The translations under genes were made by a program, and so were the position numbers. The notes beneath the pieces are model-generated. The model had not been told where the DNA came from, did no database searches, and worked only from the letters and a program-made list of their open reading frames with translations. 7,480 bases of DNA, from the NCBI GenBank assembly GCA_020851615.1, contig JADZCL010000203.1:1-7480 (forward strand), read 5' to 3'. Shown piece after piece: positions 6,779-7,480 of this stretch. Source of the stretch: Rubrivivax sp. (GTDB taxonomy: Bacteria > Pseudomonadota > Gammaproteobacteria > Burkholderiales > Burkholderiaceae_C). Each line of letters starts with the position of its first letter. The first letter of the stretch is position 1.

Positions 6779-7455
6779 GCCGTCGGCTCGACGACCTGCA
6801 CCTTACGCTGGCAGGCCTGGTGGCGCTGCTGGCGTGGGACCTGTCGGGGCTTGACCTCACGGTGATGCGAATGCTGGGCAACACCCGCGGCTTCCCCTGG
6901 CGCGACCATTGGCTCGTCACCGACGTGCTGCACGGCGGTGGCCGCGCCGTTGGCTGGCTTCTCATGGCGCTGCTGGCCGTGAACGTCGTACGACCCTTGT
7001 GGAGCGGACCTGACCGCACCGAGCGCTGGCGCTGGCTGGGCGTGACGACCTTGTGCCTGCTGGCAGTGCCGGCACTCAAGCAGATCAGTCGCACGAGCTG
7101 CCCCTGGGATCTGGCCGAGTTCGGAGGCTGGGCTGCCTACGTCTCGCACTGGACGCTGGGCGTCGGCGATGGCGGGCCGGGGCGCTGCTTCCCATCCGGC
7201 CATGCCACGGCCGCCTTTGCGTTCGTCAGCGGCTGGTTCGCGCTGCGCGAGCACCAGGTGCGGGCGGCGCGGGCCTGGCTGCTGGGCGCGCTGCTGCTGG
7301 GCCTGCTGTTCGGTGCCGGCCAGACGCTGCGCGGGGCGCACTACCCCAGCCACAGCCTGTGGACCGCCTGGCTGTGCTGGATCTGTTGCGCCGTGCTCAT
7401 GCCGCGCCGGCAACGGCTGGCCGTGCCGCCCCTGCCGCACCCTGCAGACGGCTGA
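6775..7455 (+). CDS. PAP2-family membrane phosphatase with variant active-site motifs
   Basis: This is an integral membrane phosphatase of the PAP2 superfamily, whose members act on phosphatidic acid, undecaprenyl diphosphate or lipid A phosphates (PgpB, LpxE, LpxF, LpxT types). The ATG at 6775 overlaps the eptA stop (ATGA) and gives 226 residues. Hydrophobic helices are at about 10-27, 56-74, 88-103, 141-157, 167-182 and 195-210. The PSGHAT motif (140-145) with catalytic His143 is intact, and His189 in RGAHYPSH is the probable nucleophile. Motif 1, normally K-x6-RP, reads K102-x6-CP followed by WD. In motif 3, normally SR-x5-H-x3-D, the Arg position is Gln183 and the Asp position is His193; an Arg lies at 186 instead. 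This variant probably marks a subfamily rather than decay, since the frame and composition look normal. Pairing with eptA resembles the mcr-1-pap2 pair. The substrate is not known. Confidence 0.9.
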   Translation: MSRRLDDLHLTLAGLVALLAWDLSGLDLTVMRMLGNTRGFPWRDHWLVTDVLHGGGRAVGWLLMALLAVNVVRPLWSGPDRTERWRWLGVTTLCLLAVPALKQISRTSCPWDLAEFGGWAAYVSHWTLGVGDGGPGRCFPSGHATAAFAFVSGWFALREHQVRAARAWLLGALLLGLLFGAGQTLRGAHYPSHSLWTAWLCWICCAVLMPRRQRLAVPPLPHPADG

Positions 7456-7480
7456 ACGCCGCCACGGCAGATGGCCGCAC
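7456..7480. other. Tail after the PAP2 gene, nothing recognised
   Basis: Twenty-five bases follow the PAP2 stop. No hairpin, T-run or start of a further gene can be supported. Confidence 0.5.

Overview
The window is GC-rich throughout, with strongly GC-biased third codon positions. Gene content and protein style (DppA/DppB-like transporter, QseBC/PmrAB-type two-component system, EptA) point to a betaproteobacterium, probably Burkholderiales of the Rubrivivax/Leptothrix/Roseateles kind. That placement is inferred from style, not from a search. I see no insertion sequence, tRNA, rRNA, CRISPR array or phage gene. Coding density is high and no gene-free stretch exceeds 300 bases.

Left part (1-2305): a peptide/nickel-type ABC importer. 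The inner-membrane permease gene runs leftward off the window edge, and a gene for a secreted periplasmic substrate-binding protein (SBP) runs rightward from it. The two share a 178-bp divergent intergenic region.

Middle part (2330-4958, minus strand): a tightly packed three-gene unit in the order OmpR-family response regulator, QseC-type sensor histidine kinase, pyroglutamyl-peptidase I (pcp). Both junctions are 4-bp stop/start overlaps (GTGA, then ATGA), so the peptidase appears translationally coupled to the sensor kinase. The pcp end converges on the SBP end with 24 bp between stops; a possible hairpin lies there.

Right part (5141-7455, plus strand): an EptA/MCR-type lipid A phosphoethanolamine transferase, followed with an ATGA overlap by a PAP2-family membrane phosphatase. 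This pair diverges from the two-component genes. The 182-bp gap between them holds a perfect direct repeat CTTCAG-N5-CTTCAG, with the 11-bp period typical of OmpR/PmrA/QseB operators. It lies exactly where an activator of eptA would bind.

How it fits together (inference): an envelope signal is sensed by the kinase, the regulator binds the direct repeat, and it induces eptA and the PAP2 gene to modify lipid A, giving cationic-peptide or polymyxin tolerance. The layout resembles both the mcr-1-pap2 pair and the mcr-9-qseBC pair, here as one compact locus. The least expected points are pcp as third gene of the regulatory operon, a kinase H-box with Ala in place of the usual acidic residue, and a PAP2 protein lacking several canonical motif residues.
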